A stretch of 64,000 nt of DNA from positions 1-64,000 of the forward strand of contig JACRED010000019.1 of assembly GCA_016218415.1 (NCBI GenBank), written 5' to 3'. Of this stretch, positions 25,568-34,900 are shown one piece after another. The translations under genes and the position numbers were made by a program. Below the pieces are notes generated by a model. The model ran no database searches and was not told the DNA's origin. It saw only the letters and a program-made list of their open reading frames with translations. Source of the DNA: Nitrosomonadales bacterium. GTDB lineage: Bacteria > Pseudomonadota > Gammaproteobacteria > Burkholderiales > Gallionellaceae. Position 1 is the first letter of the stretch; the number at the start of each line of letters is the position of its first letter.

Positions 25568-26806
25568 GTGGCGGTATTTGCCTACAAGGGGCGCAACGGG
25601 CGCGGCGACATGGTGGCGGGCACGCTCGACGGCGAAGACAGCGGCGTGATCGCGGACCAGTTGATGAGCACCGGCATCACGCCGGTTGAAGTCAAGCCGT
25701 TTCGCGGTATCGGGGGCAGCTCATCCGGCAAGCCGGACTGGATGAAAAATGTGTTCAGGGACACGCAGGTCACCCAGGTCGATCTGATGCTGTTCAGCCG
25801 CCAGATGTACACCCTGCTCAAGGCGGGCGTCCCCATCATGCGCGCGCTGGCCGGATTGCAGGAATCCACGCAGAACCCGGTGTTTTCAACGGCGCTCCAG
25901 GATGTGCGCGAAAGCCTGGATAGCGGCCGCGAACTCAGCGCTGCGCTGCGCCGCCATCCGAAAATATTTTCCGCGTTCTATGTCAGCATGGTGCAGGTCG
26001 GGGAAATGACCGGCATGCTGGATGAGACCTTCATCCGGCTGTATGGCTATATCGAATTCGAGCGGGATATGCGCGAACGCATCAAGTCCGCGATGCGTTA
26101 CCCCAGTTTTGTGGTGATCGCGATGGCGATCGCCATTTTCGTCATCAACCTGTTCGTGATTCCCGCCTTCGCCAAGGTTTATTCCGGCTTCCATGCCGAA
26201 TTGCCGATGCTCACCAAAATACTGATCGGGTTCTCCGGTTTCATGGTGAACTACTGGGTGCTGATACTGGCGGCGATGATAGCCGCAGCGGTGGGGTTCC
26301 GCTCTTATATCAACACACCGGATGGCCGCTACAAATGGGACAAGTACAAATTCAAGCTGCCGGTGGTCGGGGATATCATTCTCAAGTCCACGCTGTCGCG
26401 TTTTGCGCGCGGCATGGCGCTGTCTTTCAAGAGCGGGATGCCGATCCTGCAGGGGATGAACGTGGTCAGCATGGTGGTGGACAACGAATTCATGCGCAGC
26501 CGCATCGAGCAGATGCGCGATGGCGTGGAGCGCGGCGAGAGCATCCTTCGCACCGCCGTCGCCGCCGAGGTGTTCAATCCGGTGGTGCTGCAAATGATCT
26601 CGGTGGGCGAGGAAAGCGGCGACATGGACGGCATGATGTTCGAAGTTGCCGAAATGTACGAGCGCGAGGTCAAGTATGAAGTCGCGAACCTCAGCGCAAA
26701 GATCGAGCCTATCCTGATCGTGGCGCTCGGCATCCTGGTATTGATTCTCGCACTGGGCGTGTTCCTACCGATGTGGGATCTGGGCAAAGCGGCGATGCAC
26801 CGATGA
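25568..26806 (+). CDS. mshG: MSHA biogenesis platform protein MshG
   Basis: 412 aa with a GTG start 2 bp after mshE. Inner-membrane GspF/PilC-type platform protein with two T2SSF domains (about residues 70-195 and 275-400) and three membrane segments (about 175-200, 222-245, 378-400). It couples MshE to pilin assembly. The family signature FSRQMYTLLKAGVPIMRALAG is present. ATGA overlap with the following prepilin gene. Confidence 0.95.
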   Translation: MAVFAYKGRNGRGDMVAGTLDGEDSGVIADQLMSTGITPVEVKPFRGIGGSSSGKPDWMKNVFRDTQVTQVDLMLFSRQMYTLLKAGVPIMRALAGLQESTQNPVFSTALQDVRESLDSGRELSAALRRHPKIFSAFYVSMVQVGEMTGMLDETFIRLYGYIEFERDMRERIKSAMRYPSFVVIAMAIAIFVINLFVIPAFAKVYSGFHAELPMLTKILIGFSGFMVNYWVLILAAMIAAAVGFRSYINTPDGRYKWDKYKFKLPVVGDIILKSTLSRFARGMALSFKSGMPILQGMNVVSMVVDNEFMRSRIEQMRDGVERGESILRTAVAAEVFNPVVLQMISVGEESGDMDGMMFEVAEMYEREVKYEVANLSAKIEPILIVALGILVLILALGVFLPMWDLGKAAMHR

Positions 26807-27393
26807 GCAAGGGAAGCACAGATGCAAGTTCCAGGGTTCAAGGTTCAAGATCAAATTCTTGCCCCTTGCCCCTTGCCCTTTGTACCTCAAAAGGTTTCAC
26901 GCTGATCGAACTGATCGTTGTCATCATCATCATCCTGATTCTGAGTGGGCTGTTCCTGAACCGCATGATGTTCTATATCGGGCAGGCCGAGAAAGTGGCG
27001 ATGGAGGAGGTGGCGGGCACGATACAAAGCTCGCTGACCATGCAATACGGCAAGCTCCTGACACGCGGGAAACCGTCCGATCTGGCCGCATTGGCCAATG
27101 ACAATCCGATGGCCTGGTTGCAGAAAAAACCGCGTAATTATCTCGGCGAATTTTACGGACCCACCCCGCAGTCGGTGGAGTCCGGCAACTGGGTATTCGA
27201 TCTCAAGACGCGCGAGCTGGTCTATCTGGTGCGCAATGGCGGTTATTTCAAGCCGGGCGCGGATGGGGAGAGCTGGATACGCTTCCATGTGGTCATTGAT
27301 CGCGATCCGTCGCGCTTGCCTTCGCTGAAAAATGCGGCACCCGAAGTGACTGGCATTCTTTTCAAGCCGGTAACGCCATACCAGTGGTTTTGA
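26803..27393 (+). CDS. MSHA minor pseudopilin (MshB/MshF position) with long leader
   Basis: 196 aa from the ATG that overlaps the mshG stop. Prepilin peptidase site SKG|FTLIEL with Glu5, then a long hydrophobic helix. The leader before the cleavage site is 31 residues, against the usual 5-10, because a low-complexity repeat (26827-26886) is translated in frame. It occupies the position of mshF/mshB in known loci. Residues after the helix (YGKLLTRGKPSDLAAL, PRNYLGEFYGP, GNWVFDLKTREL) resemble type IV pilin-like proteins of this locus; which one it is cannot be told. Confidence 0.82.
   Translation: MSKGSTDASSRVQGSRSNSCPLPLALCTSKGFTLIELIVVIIIILILSGLFLNRMMFYIGQAEKVAMEEVAGTIQSSLTMQYGKLLTRGKPSDLAALANDNPMAWLQKKPRNYLGEFYGPTPQSVESGNWVFDLKTRELVYLVRNGGYFKPGADGESWIRFHVVIDRDPSRLPSLKNAAPEVTGILFKPVTPYQWF
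26827..26886. repeat. TTCAAGG/CCCCTTG dispersed repeat in prepilin leader
   Basis: GGTTCAAG-type tandem units on the left (GGGTTCAAGGTTCAAG) face CTTGCCCCTTGCCCCTTGCC on the right, giving an imperfect hairpin around 26847-26856. Translated in frame within the leader of the prepilin gene (residues about 9-29). Such runs are a common style of dispersed non-coding repeat, so its presence in a reading frame suggests insertion. Confidence 0.65.
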
Positions 27394-27468
27394 TGACTAT
27401 GAACCCAGCTACCTCGGATAACGAGTATGCGTCGCCATGTCCGTGTGTTGGGAATACGGGGGTGACAG

Positions 27469-28080
27469 ATGCATGCTAATTCATTCGTGACCTTGTTGTG
27501 GCGCGACTTGACGATATTCCTGCTTTTCGGAGCCTTGCTCGGCGTATTGCTTGGGTTGATACTGGTTTTCAGGCCGCAGTTGCTGGAGCGGCTCAACCAT
27601 GTGGCGAATCGCTGGGTCTCCACGCGATACATGAACCGGTGGCTGGATCGCAGCATCAGCATCGAACGCTGGTTTTACCGGAACCATCGCGCGGCGGGGC
27701 TGGCCATCATGCTCGGCGCGACCTATATCCTTGTTTACTTTGGCATGCTGTTTGACAAGGCCTACATGCTGCAACATTTGAGCGGAAAGATACCGGACAG
27801 GATGCTGGATGGTCTGCTGGATGCGCTGGTGCTGTGTGCCCTGATGGGGGGCATGTTTGCGCTGCTGGCAGGGCTGTTGATTTGGTTGCGGCCCAGCTTA
27901 TTGCGCGGCATGGAAAAAGAGGCCAATCAATGGGTATCCTTGCGCAGAGCCACGAAAATACTGGATGTGCCACATGATCAAGTGGATCTTTTTGTGGCGC
28001 GCCATGCGCAAAGGGTGGGCTGGCTGCTGCTGCTGGGCAGCATTTACCTGTTTTTTATCCTGCTCCGTTCGTTGATATAA
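27469..28080 (+). CDS. Hypothetical membrane protein with internal duplication
   Basis: 203 aa, four hydrophobic segments (about 10-33, 75-95, 118-142, 180-202). The protein is two copies of one unit: FRPQLLERLNHVANRWVSTR with a trailing RNHRAAGLAIMLGATYILV, and LRPSLLRGMEKEANQWVSLR with RHAQRVGWLLLLGSIYLFF. Each unit is helix - RP-LL - amphipathic (A/V)N-WVS-R segment - helix. I do not recognise the family. It lies between a minor pilin gene and mshA, which is unusual for MSHA loci, with a GGGGGTGA ribosome site upstream. Possibly a membrane accessory to pilus function; this is guesswork. Confidence 0.85.
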   Translation: MHANSFVTLLWRDLTIFLLFGALLGVLLGLILVFRPQLLERLNHVANRWVSTRYMNRWLDRSISIERWFYRNHRAAGLAIMLGATYILVYFGMLFDKAYMLQHLSGKIPDRMLDGLLDALVLCALMGGMFALLAGLLIWLRPSLLRGMEKEANQWVSLRRATKILDVPHDQVDLFVARHAQRVGWLLLLGSIYLFFILLRSLI

Positions 28081-28141
28081 AGCCGCCGCCGGTCGATTAG
28101 GGCTTGCGTGCATATCGGACTTCGCTTAGAGTGCGCCCCGT

Positions 28142-28158
28142 CCGGTCAAAATCTTGCT
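28142..28158 (+). promoter_or_regulatory. Candidate sigma54 promoter for mshA
   Basis: CCGGTCAAAATCTTGCT matches the -24 GG and -12 TTGC-T of sigma54 promoters with the required 10-base gap. It lies 76 bases before the mshA start; a transcript would begin near 28170. Major pilin genes are often RpoN-dependent. The -24 half is weak (CCGGTC rather than TGGCAC). Confidence 0.4.
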
Positions 28159-28234
28159 GCGGCAAGGAGTTAACGGTCGAAGTAAAAGTACTTCATAACC
28201 AAGGCTGCGGCCTTAATTTTTAGGAGAACAAGTA

Positions 28235-28612
28235 ATGAAACAACATCAATCTGGTTTTACCCTGATCGAGCTGATTATGGTTATCGTGATTCTGGGCATC
28301 CTGGCGGCAACCGCTTTGCCAAAGTTTGTTGACTTGAAGGGTGATGCACAGGCTGCAGCGTTGCAAGGCGTGGTCGGTGCAATCAATTCAGCCAGCACCA
28401 TTAATTATGCGGCACGTTCTGCCAATGCTGCAAAAGGCACCGCAACTATTGGATTGACTTGCACAACTGCTGCAAATGCAATACTGGAAGGTGGTGCTAT
28501 GCCTACTGGTTATACGACATCGGCTGTAGTGTTGGTAGCAGGATCTAATACATGCGTGGTTACTCAGACGGATGGTGGTGCCGTTGCCAACGCAGTAATA
28601 TTGGGCGTTTAA
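28235..28612 (+). CDS. mshA: Major MSHA-type pilin MshA
   Basis: 125 aa. Short leader MKQHQSG, cleavage before F, mature [20 protein letters not shown] with Glu5, and the alpha/beta pilin body with a cysteine pair (C68 and C111 of the precursor) forming the D-region loop. TAGGAGAACA is a strong ribosome site. Unlike its neighbours it has its own candidate promoter upstream and a good terminator downstream, as expected for the abundant major subunit; codon use is also less GC-biased. Confidence 0.95.
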   Translation: MKQHQSGFTLIELIMVIVILGILAATALPKFVDLKGDAQAAALQGVVGAINSASTINYAARSANAAKGTATIGLTCTTAANAILEGGAMPTGYTTSAVVLVAGSNTCVVTQTDGGAVANAVILGV

Positions 28613-28618
28613 TCCGCG

Positions 28619-28693
28619 TCAGGTGCAGTAAACGCAACGCATTGCACCTGATGGTGGAAATGAACAGGGGAGGCTTAGGCCTCCCTTGTTTTT
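28619..28693 (+). terminator. Hairpin plus rho-independent terminator after mshA
   Basis: TCAGGTGCA (28619-28627) pairs with TGCACCTGA (28643-28651). Then GGGAGGC TTAG GCCTCCC (28668-28685) is followed by TTGTTTTT (28686-28693), a standard intrinsic terminator. It probably limits read-through so that mshA is expressed far above the minor pilins. Confidence 0.88.
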
Positions 28694-28761
28694 CGCCCGT
28701 CGTTTGCGGTTTTTGCTACACTGCGTCCATACCTCATTCCATACCTGAAGGCCCATAATAC

Positions 28762-29301
28762 GTGCGTTTGAGTTCCAGCCAAAGCAAAGCGATCAAGCAT
28801 GAGACCGGATATTCTTTCGGTGCTCAAGCAGGGGCATCGCAATCTGGCACGCGCGCGAACGACCGTCAGCGCGGCTTCACGCTGGTCGAGATGATCATGA
28901 CGATGGTCATCGTCGGGATACTGGCCGCCGTCGTTGCGCCGCGTTTTTTTGACAACAATGTATTCCAGTCGCGCGGCTTTGCCGACCAGGTTCAGGCTTC
29001 GTTGCGCTACGCGCAGAAGGTGGCGATCGCGAAACATCGATTTGTTTGTGCGGCGTTTACCAACAGCAGCATCACCTTGTCCTTCGGCGCCACCGCAGCC
29101 TGCGGGACGCCCGTGTCGTCGCTTTCGGATGCGGGAAACTATGTGGTCAACGCGCCTGCGGGCATTACCTTTGCCGCATTGCCGGCGGATTTCAGTTTCA
29201 ACGCTCTGGGCACACCTTCGGTTGCCCAGGCGATCAATATTACCGGTGCGGCGAACGGCGTCGTCATCGAGGCGGAAACGGGCTATGTGCACTCGCCATA
29301 A
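28762..29301 (+). CDS. mshC: MSHA minor pilin MshC-like
   Basis: 179 aa with a GTG start at 28762 in a frame open from there. Prepilin site QRG|FTLVEM, then IMTMVIVGILAAVVAPRFF. The mature domain has two cysteines (VCAAFTNS, AACGTP) and the MshC-like DQVQASLRYAQKVAIAKHR helix. The leader is 37-38 residues, long for the family, and the true start could be an internal non-ATG codon. Position after mshA matches known loci. Confidence 0.85.
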   Translation: MRLSSSQSKAIKHETGYSFGAQAGASQSGTRANDRQRGFTLVEMIMTMVIVGILAAVVAPRFFDNNVFQSRGFADQVQASLRYAQKVAIAKHRFVCAAFTNSSITLSFGATAACGTPVSSLSDAGNYVVNAPAGITFAALPADFSFNALGTPSVAQAINITGAANGVVIEAETGYVHSP

Positions 29302-29311
29302 GCAAAGCCCG

Positions 29312-29391
29312 CGTAGGTTGGGTGGAGCGTAGTGATACCCAACAATGGGATCACGAACGATGGGTATCGCGTTGCTCAGCCCATCCTGCGG
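29312..29391. repeat. 80-bp TGGGTGGAGCG dispersed inverted repeat
   Basis: GTAGGTTGGGTGGAGCG...TGATACCCA on the left pairs imperfectly with TGGGTATCGCGTTGCTCAGCCCA on the right. It begins 10 bases after the mshC stop and sits before the broken nucleotidyltransferase. The sequence style matches a dispersed intergenic element seen in many proteobacterial genomes (from memory). Confidence 0.7.
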
Positions 29392-29412
29392 ACTACTTTG
29401 TAGACGTGCAGC

Positions 29413-29903
29413 ATGAATATGTTCAAACTGCTCAAGTTGTTGGCGTTGTCCAAAGTGGATTTTGTGCTGGTGGGGGGCTTGGCAGTGGCCTTGCGCGGTT
29501 ATTCGCGTTTCACGATGGATGCGGTGTCGTCCTGGCGATGGATGCAGCCAATCTGCGAAGGTCCATCGGAGCGGCGACCGAAGCGGGATTGCATCCCACT
29601 ATTCCAGTGCCGCTGGAATTTTTGGCGCAACCCGGGTTGATCGAGCAGTGATAGAAGGATAAAGGGATGCTGGTTTTCAGCTTGAGAAGCAGGGAAGTCA
29701 TCGCAACGGTGCTGGACGTTTTGGTAAGGCCTGTCGTTCCTTTTGCCGAGTTGCGCAAAGAGGCCACACTGCTTGATGTCGGTATAGTGCAAGTCCCTGT
29801 TGCGAGCATCGGGCATTTGATCGCTATGAAGACAGGAACCGGGCGCAGCAAGGATCAGATTGATATCGAGGAATTAAGAAAAATACAGTCGAGCAATGAA
29901 TAA
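29413..29903 (+). pseudogene. Broken nucleotidyltransferase-like gene
   Basis: Reads as a small nucleotidyltransferase of the kind paired with HEPN or AbiEii proteins (FKLLKLLALSKVDFVLVGGLAVALRGYSRFTMD with the GG...S-FT-D core), then a frameshift near 29520-29530. The remainder continues in another frame: VVLAMDAANLRRSIGAA, PLEFLAQPGLIEQ, then two adjacent stops (TGA TAG at 29649-29654), then MLVFSLRSREVIATVLDVLV and ASIGHLIAMKTGTGRSKDQ to the TAA at 29901. The acidic residue pair of the catalytic site is lost at the frameshift. It interrupts the pilin gene run mshC-mshD. Confidence 0.8.
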
Positions 29904-30630
29904 AGCCGAACACAATTACCGTTTGCTAAAGGAGATCGAGGAGAATCGTCGCTTCCTGTTGCAGATGTATGTGAAAAACCCCGAGTTGCTTAAAAACGCA
30001 GATAAACGCATACGTCCGCTTCTTGTGCCGCTGGAAATCGAGAAAAATCTGATCTCGACAAAGCAGTCCGGCATCAGCCTGATCGAACTGATCATGTTCA
30101 TCGTCATTGTCAGTGTTGCGCTGGCAGGCCTGTTGCTGGTGATGAACACGGTGACCAGGGGCAGCGCCGACCCGCTGATCCACAAACAGTCGCTGGCGAT
30201 CGCCGAATCGCTGCTGGAAGAAATCGAGCTGATGCCGTTCACCTTTTGCGATCCGGACGACCCGGCTGCCGGGTTGGCTACGACCGTGGATACCACTGCC
30301 TGCACTGCTCCGGCCGGCGGTGAGGCTATCGGGCCGGAAGCGGGCGAGACGCGGTATTCGGCAGCGACCCCGTTCGATAACGTCAACGATTATCACGGCT
30401 TTGATAGCACAGCCAGCGGCGGCATCAAGGATATTGCAGGAAATCCGATTGCCGCTCTGGGCGGCTACTCGGCTACCGTTGTCGTGGCAGCGCAGGCTTT
30501 TTCCGGCATTGCCGCGTTGGATGTGAACGGCGCTCCCCAATCCTTGTTGATCACCGTCACCGTCACCGGCCCCGACGGGACGCCGGTGGCGGTCGAAGGC
30601 ATGCGCACCCGTTATTCGCCGAGGATATGA
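29896..30630 (+). CDS. mshD: MSHA minor pilin MshD-like, fused to an unrelated N-terminus
   Basis: 244 aa in the open frame. Prepilin site QSG|ISLIEL then IMFIVIVSVALAGLLLVM, and the MshD body (SLAIAESLLEEIELMPFTFCDPDDP). The first about 57 residues (MNKAEHNYRLLKEIEENRRF...) look like the soluble start of another small protein, and the ATG overlaps the end of the nucleotidyltransferase remnant by 8 bases as a second gene of that module would. The native pilin start may be a GTG at 30027. If the long leader is used, processing by prepilin peptidase is doubtful. ATGA overlap with mshO. Confidence 0.82.
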   Translation: MNKAEHNYRLLKEIEENRRFLLQMYVKNPELLKNADKRIRPLLVPLEIEKNLISTKQSGISLIELIMFIVIVSVALAGLLLVMNTVTRGSADPLIHKQSLAIAESLLEEIELMPFTFCDPDDPAAGLATTVDTTACTAPAGGEAIGPEAGETRYSAATPFDNVNDYHGFDSTASGGIKDIAGNPIAALGGYSATVVVAAQAFSGIAALDVNGAPQSLLITVTVTGPDGTPVAVEGMRTRYSPRI

Positions 30631-31484
30631 TGATGCGGCGCACACAGACAGGTTTTACGCTGGTAGAGATGATCATGGTGATCGTCATCACCGGCATCAT
30701 CGGCGGCATCGTCGCGGTGTTTCTGAAAGCCCCGATACAGCAGTATATGGATGTGGGGCGCCGCGCCGACATGACCGATATCGCCGATACCGCATTGCGC
30801 CGCGTGACGCGAGACCTGCGCCTGGCCTTGCCGAACAGCGTGCGCGTGACCGGGACTTGCAACGATGCGGCGACGTCCACCTGTTTCATCGAGTTTCTGC
30901 CGGCGCCGAGCGGGGGGCGTTATCGTGCGGGTGCGCCGGGTGATCCGCTGGACTTCACGGCTGCGGATGGCAGTTTCGATGTGCTGGGGCCGATGCCCGC
31001 CGTGGCGGTTGGGGACCAGGTCGTGGTGTACAACCTCGGCATCACAGGTGCGAACGCCTATGCCGGGAATACATTGGCAACGCACAATCGGCGCGCAGTC
31101 AGCGCAGTGGGCGCGGGCAGCATCAGCATATCATCGGCCAATGCGCTGCCTTTCGAATCGCCGGGGCAGCGCTTCCACATCGTTTCCACCCCGGTCAGCT
31201 ATGTGTGCGATGGCGCGGGCGCGCTTTGGCGCTATTGGGGTTATGCGATTCAGGCCGCGCAGACGAGCACGGATACGATCGCGGAACTGGATGCGCTGGT
31301 CACGCCGGCTACCGCCACGCGGGGAAAAGCACGGCTGGCGACCAATGTCAGCGGCTGCCGTTTTAGTTACGATGCCAACGTGGTTGCGCAGCGTTCCGGT
31401 CTGGTGACGATGCGCTTGGCGATCACGGAAGAAAATGAAACGGTGTCACTTTATAACGCGGCGCATGTGAGCAACCAGCCATGA
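30627..31484 (+). CDS. mshO: MSHA minor pilin MshO-like
   Basis: 285 aa. Leader MMMRRTQTG, cleavage before FTLVEMIMVIVITGIIGGIV, Glu5 present. The body has four or more cysteines and the MshO/PilW-like pattern RRADMTDIADTALRRVTRDL...DQVVVYNLG. In type IV pili PilW/MshO-type pilins help initiate the fibre tip. Overlaps mshD and mshP by 4 bases each. Confidence 0.88.
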   Translation: MMMRRTQTGFTLVEMIMVIVITGIIGGIVAVFLKAPIQQYMDVGRRADMTDIADTALRRVTRDLRLALPNSVRVTGTCNDAATSTCFIEFLPAPSGGRYRAGAPGDPLDFTAADGSFDVLGPMPAVAVGDQVVVYNLGITGANAYAGNTLATHNRRAVSAVGAGSISISSANALPFESPGQRFHIVSTPVSYVCDGAGALWRYWGYAIQAAQTSTDTIAELDALVTPATATRGKARLATNVSGCRFSYDANVVAQRSGLVTMRLAITEENETVSLYNAAHVSNQP

Positions 31485-31933
31485 AGACCCAGTGCAAAAT
31501 TCAACGCGGTTTCAGTCTGATCTCGGCGATATTTTTGCTGGTAGTGGTCGCCGCGCTGGGCACGTTCGCGGTCACACTGTCGACCACCCAGCATCAGAGC
31601 GCAGCGCTGGACGTGATGGGCGCGCGCGCCTATCAGGCGGCACGGGCGGGTATAGAATGGGGCGCGTTCCAGGTGTTGCCGGGTACGGCTGGCGCCTTCG
31701 CCGCCGCTTGTCGGGCCGGGGCGACCTCCCAAGTGGTTTCACCCTTGCCGAATACGCTGAATGGCTTTACTGTGAATGTGGGATGTAGAGCGACAGCGCA
31801 CGATGAGGGGGCGCGCACGGTTGCAGGCGGCAATCCGTTATGGGTGTATCAGCTGACCTCGACGGCAACGCTGGGGGCGGTCGCCGAACCCAACTACGTC
31901 GAGCGGGTGATCAGCGTCACGATCGCCCAGTAG
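31481..31933 (+). CDS. mshP: MSHA biogenesis protein MshP
   Basis: 150 aa. N-terminal QRG|FSLISAIFLLVVVAALGTF lacks the Glu5 of true pilins, as in MshP/PilX-type proteins; AARAGIEWGAFQVL is the family signature. Two cysteines (CRAG, VGCRA) may form a disulfide. It lies between mshO and the first mshQ and is coupled to mshO by ATGA. Confidence 0.88.
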   Translation: MKTQCKIQRGFSLISAIFLLVVVAALGTFAVTLSTTQHQSAALDVMGARAYQAARAGIEWGAFQVLPGTAGAFAAACRAGATSQVVSPLPNTLNGFTVNVGCRATAHDEGARTVAGGNPLWVYQLTSTATLGAVAEPNYVERVISVTIAQ

Positions 31934-31978
31934 CGGAAAGTGTTTGAAATAAAGTTATTGTCATCTTTAGAGGCTTCT

Positions 31979-34900
31979 ATGTCGAAATGGTCTGCAGGCT
32001 TTAAACCAGCCTTTGTCCTGTTCCTGGCGATTTTGCTGAGTTCCCCGCTGGCGCGCGCCGACTATGTGGGCGAGCTGGAAACCACCAAGTATTTCGATCC
32101 GGACACCATCGCTCTTATACAGTCGCGCCTTCCTGGTGGCTTGCTGGCGGGCGACGAGATTTCCTATTACATTCAGTTCACACCGACCAACAACGGCGGC
32201 ATGGTGGGCGGCGGCGGCTTTGTCACAGACTATATCCCGGCGGGTACGCAGGTAGTCAACGCACAGTTTGTGCGCCTGAACAGCGACGGCAGTTATACCC
32301 AGATCGCGCCGCCCGGCCCGGCTGCCGTGTTGCCGGCTTATGTCCCGCTGTATTCCGACACCGGCATTTTCTATTCCACCAATCCTAAAACAGCGGTTTA
32401 TTCCAACCCGGTCAGTCCGACCATCACCCCGGCTAACGGTTATGCCACCATCGGCGGTGGATGCGGCGGGATATCTTTACCCAGCACCACACACAACGCA
32501 TGGGATAGCGCCATGGTGACCAAGTTTCAAGGAGCGGCACGCAACACAACCGGGACATGTGCAGCCCCGCCTGCCATAAACTACAACGTACTCGGTTTGT
32601 CGCCTGTGGCCGGGCCGGATTCCTTCCTGACATTGGATTCCACCGGTGTAGTCGGCCCATGGCAACGCATTGCCTACCCCGGATCCTACAAGGGTACGGC
32701 CAAAGGTGTAGCCTCCTATGGTTCGACGAATGCATGTATCGGTGGCACACCCACCTCGGCGGGTTACAACCTTTCACCGAGCAACCCTTTGCCGATTAAC
32801 ACCACGGCTGTTCGCTTCGCTGCCGGCAAGGTAACGGTGGGTGAATTGTTCAGTGTGCGTATTACACTCAAGCTGACGTCCAACATGCCAGTGGCTGGCC
32901 TGATCAACAACACCGAAGTATTTGGCGGCGATGCCAGTCTCGATCCGGGCAGTACAGCCGGCAAGGACAATCACTGGAAATATCATTGTCCGGCCGTGGC
33001 GGTGGCTAACTCCAACCTGTTGCTGGTGAAACAACTGGTGGGCGCGTGTACCGGTGTCGGATGTGTTCCTGCGCCCATTACAGCGGGTGTGGTCCCTTCC
33101 GCAATCAATCTCAAGCTGCGCTATACGATTCAATATCTGAATTTGAGTGGATCTGCACAGACCAATGTGGTGCTCAAAGACACATTTGCGATCGGTGCGT
33201 CCTATGTGGCCGGCTCGGCAGTGCAGTTGAGCGGCGCTCCCATCGGTGCGCCGACCCCCTCAGCCGCACCGGTTGTACTGACCTTCCCGACCATCGCCAG
33301 TTTGGCATCTGGCACAGGTGGCAAGGTGCAATATGACGTGGTTTTTGTATCTGCCCCATCGAATAATGTGGCGCTGATCAATACCGCCAATATGGTCAGT
33401 ACCCAGGTGCCGGCGCCGGGAGTCTCCTCGAAAGCCATCGCCACTGCCTCCACCAAGGCTAACCTGTGGATCAGCAAGAGCACCGGCACGCCCAGCGTGA
33501 CCTCGGGCAGCGCGGTGACCTATACCATTTCCATCCCCAACAACGGCGCAGCGAGCGCAACGTCGGTGGTGGTCAAGGATTACCTGCCCAGCGCAGGCGG
33601 GACGACGGTGAATGACCGCTTCTCCTATTTGTCGCTTGCGTCCGCCACAATAACGACATCTGCGGGTGTGGTGAGCAATGTCGTGCCGACGGTGGCCAGC
33701 GGTGCGGTCGCGGCGGCGGCACCCTACACCGGACTCAACCGCGAGCAGGTGACCTTTACCTTGCCCGCTGCGACTGCCATCCCGGCGGGGGGCAAGCTCA
33801 CCATCACGTTCAACGCTACGGTGGGCAGCAACGTACCCGCCAGTACTACGCCTTATCTGAACGATGCCAATGTGGGTTATGTCGGCGGCGCTACGGCTAC
33901 GAGTTTGTCCGAGACTATCGGTACGGCACCGGTGACCGTCACCGCGCCGATGTCGCTCACCGCCAAGGTGGATTGTGTGTATGCCGGCGCGGTCTGCGTG
34001 CCCTATACCAGCGGCACCATCGCGCCACTCAGCAAGATCAAATACAAACTGAGCTATAGCAACATCAGCGCGGCGGCGTTGAGCACGCTGGTATTGACCA
34101 ACACCCTGCCCGCGAATACCAGCTATGTGGCGGGCACCACCATACGCGATGGGGCTGCCATCGCCAATCCCGGAATTGCAGGGCAAGTGTTGACCTTTGC
34201 CACGCTGGCTACGCTGAATTCCGGCGCCACCGGCTATGTCAGCTTTGATGTGCAACTCGGCGCAGGTGTCACCAATGGCACAGACATTATCAACACCGCC
34301 AAGATCACGGCATCAACCTTCCCGGCAGGTGTCACCGTGAGTGTGACCACCTCGGTACGCGACCAGGCCAATCTGCAGATTACCAAGACAGCATCGCCTT
34401 CTACCATTCAGATCGGCGGCTCGGTCACTTACACCATCACGGTGACCAATACCGGTAATGCACCGGCCAGCGGCATCAAGATTTATGACGAACTGCCGTT
34501 CGTCGGCGCGACAGCGGATCCTTTGTTGCGCTTCAATTTCGTCGCAAATAGCGACGCGTTCAACTTGACGAACACCAGCGGCAACAGCACCCTGAATTTT
34601 ACCGGGCATACTCTCGCCACCACGGTGCCGCCAACTTTTAGCGGCTACACCGGACAAACCAACCGGCAGGAGGTTTTATGGACATTTGTCGCAGTTAAGG
34701 AGTTGGCGAGCGGGGACAGCTTCACGCTGACCTACACCGCCACGGCGGGCGCCAATATTCCGGCCAGCGCGACGCCCTATAACAGCGATGTGCAGGCGCA
34801 ATACATTTCGGCCACCAACACCATGTACTCCAGTGCCGCCAGCACTGCGCCGGTGACCATCGGCGGGCTGGATCACATACGCATCCTGCATAACGGGACC

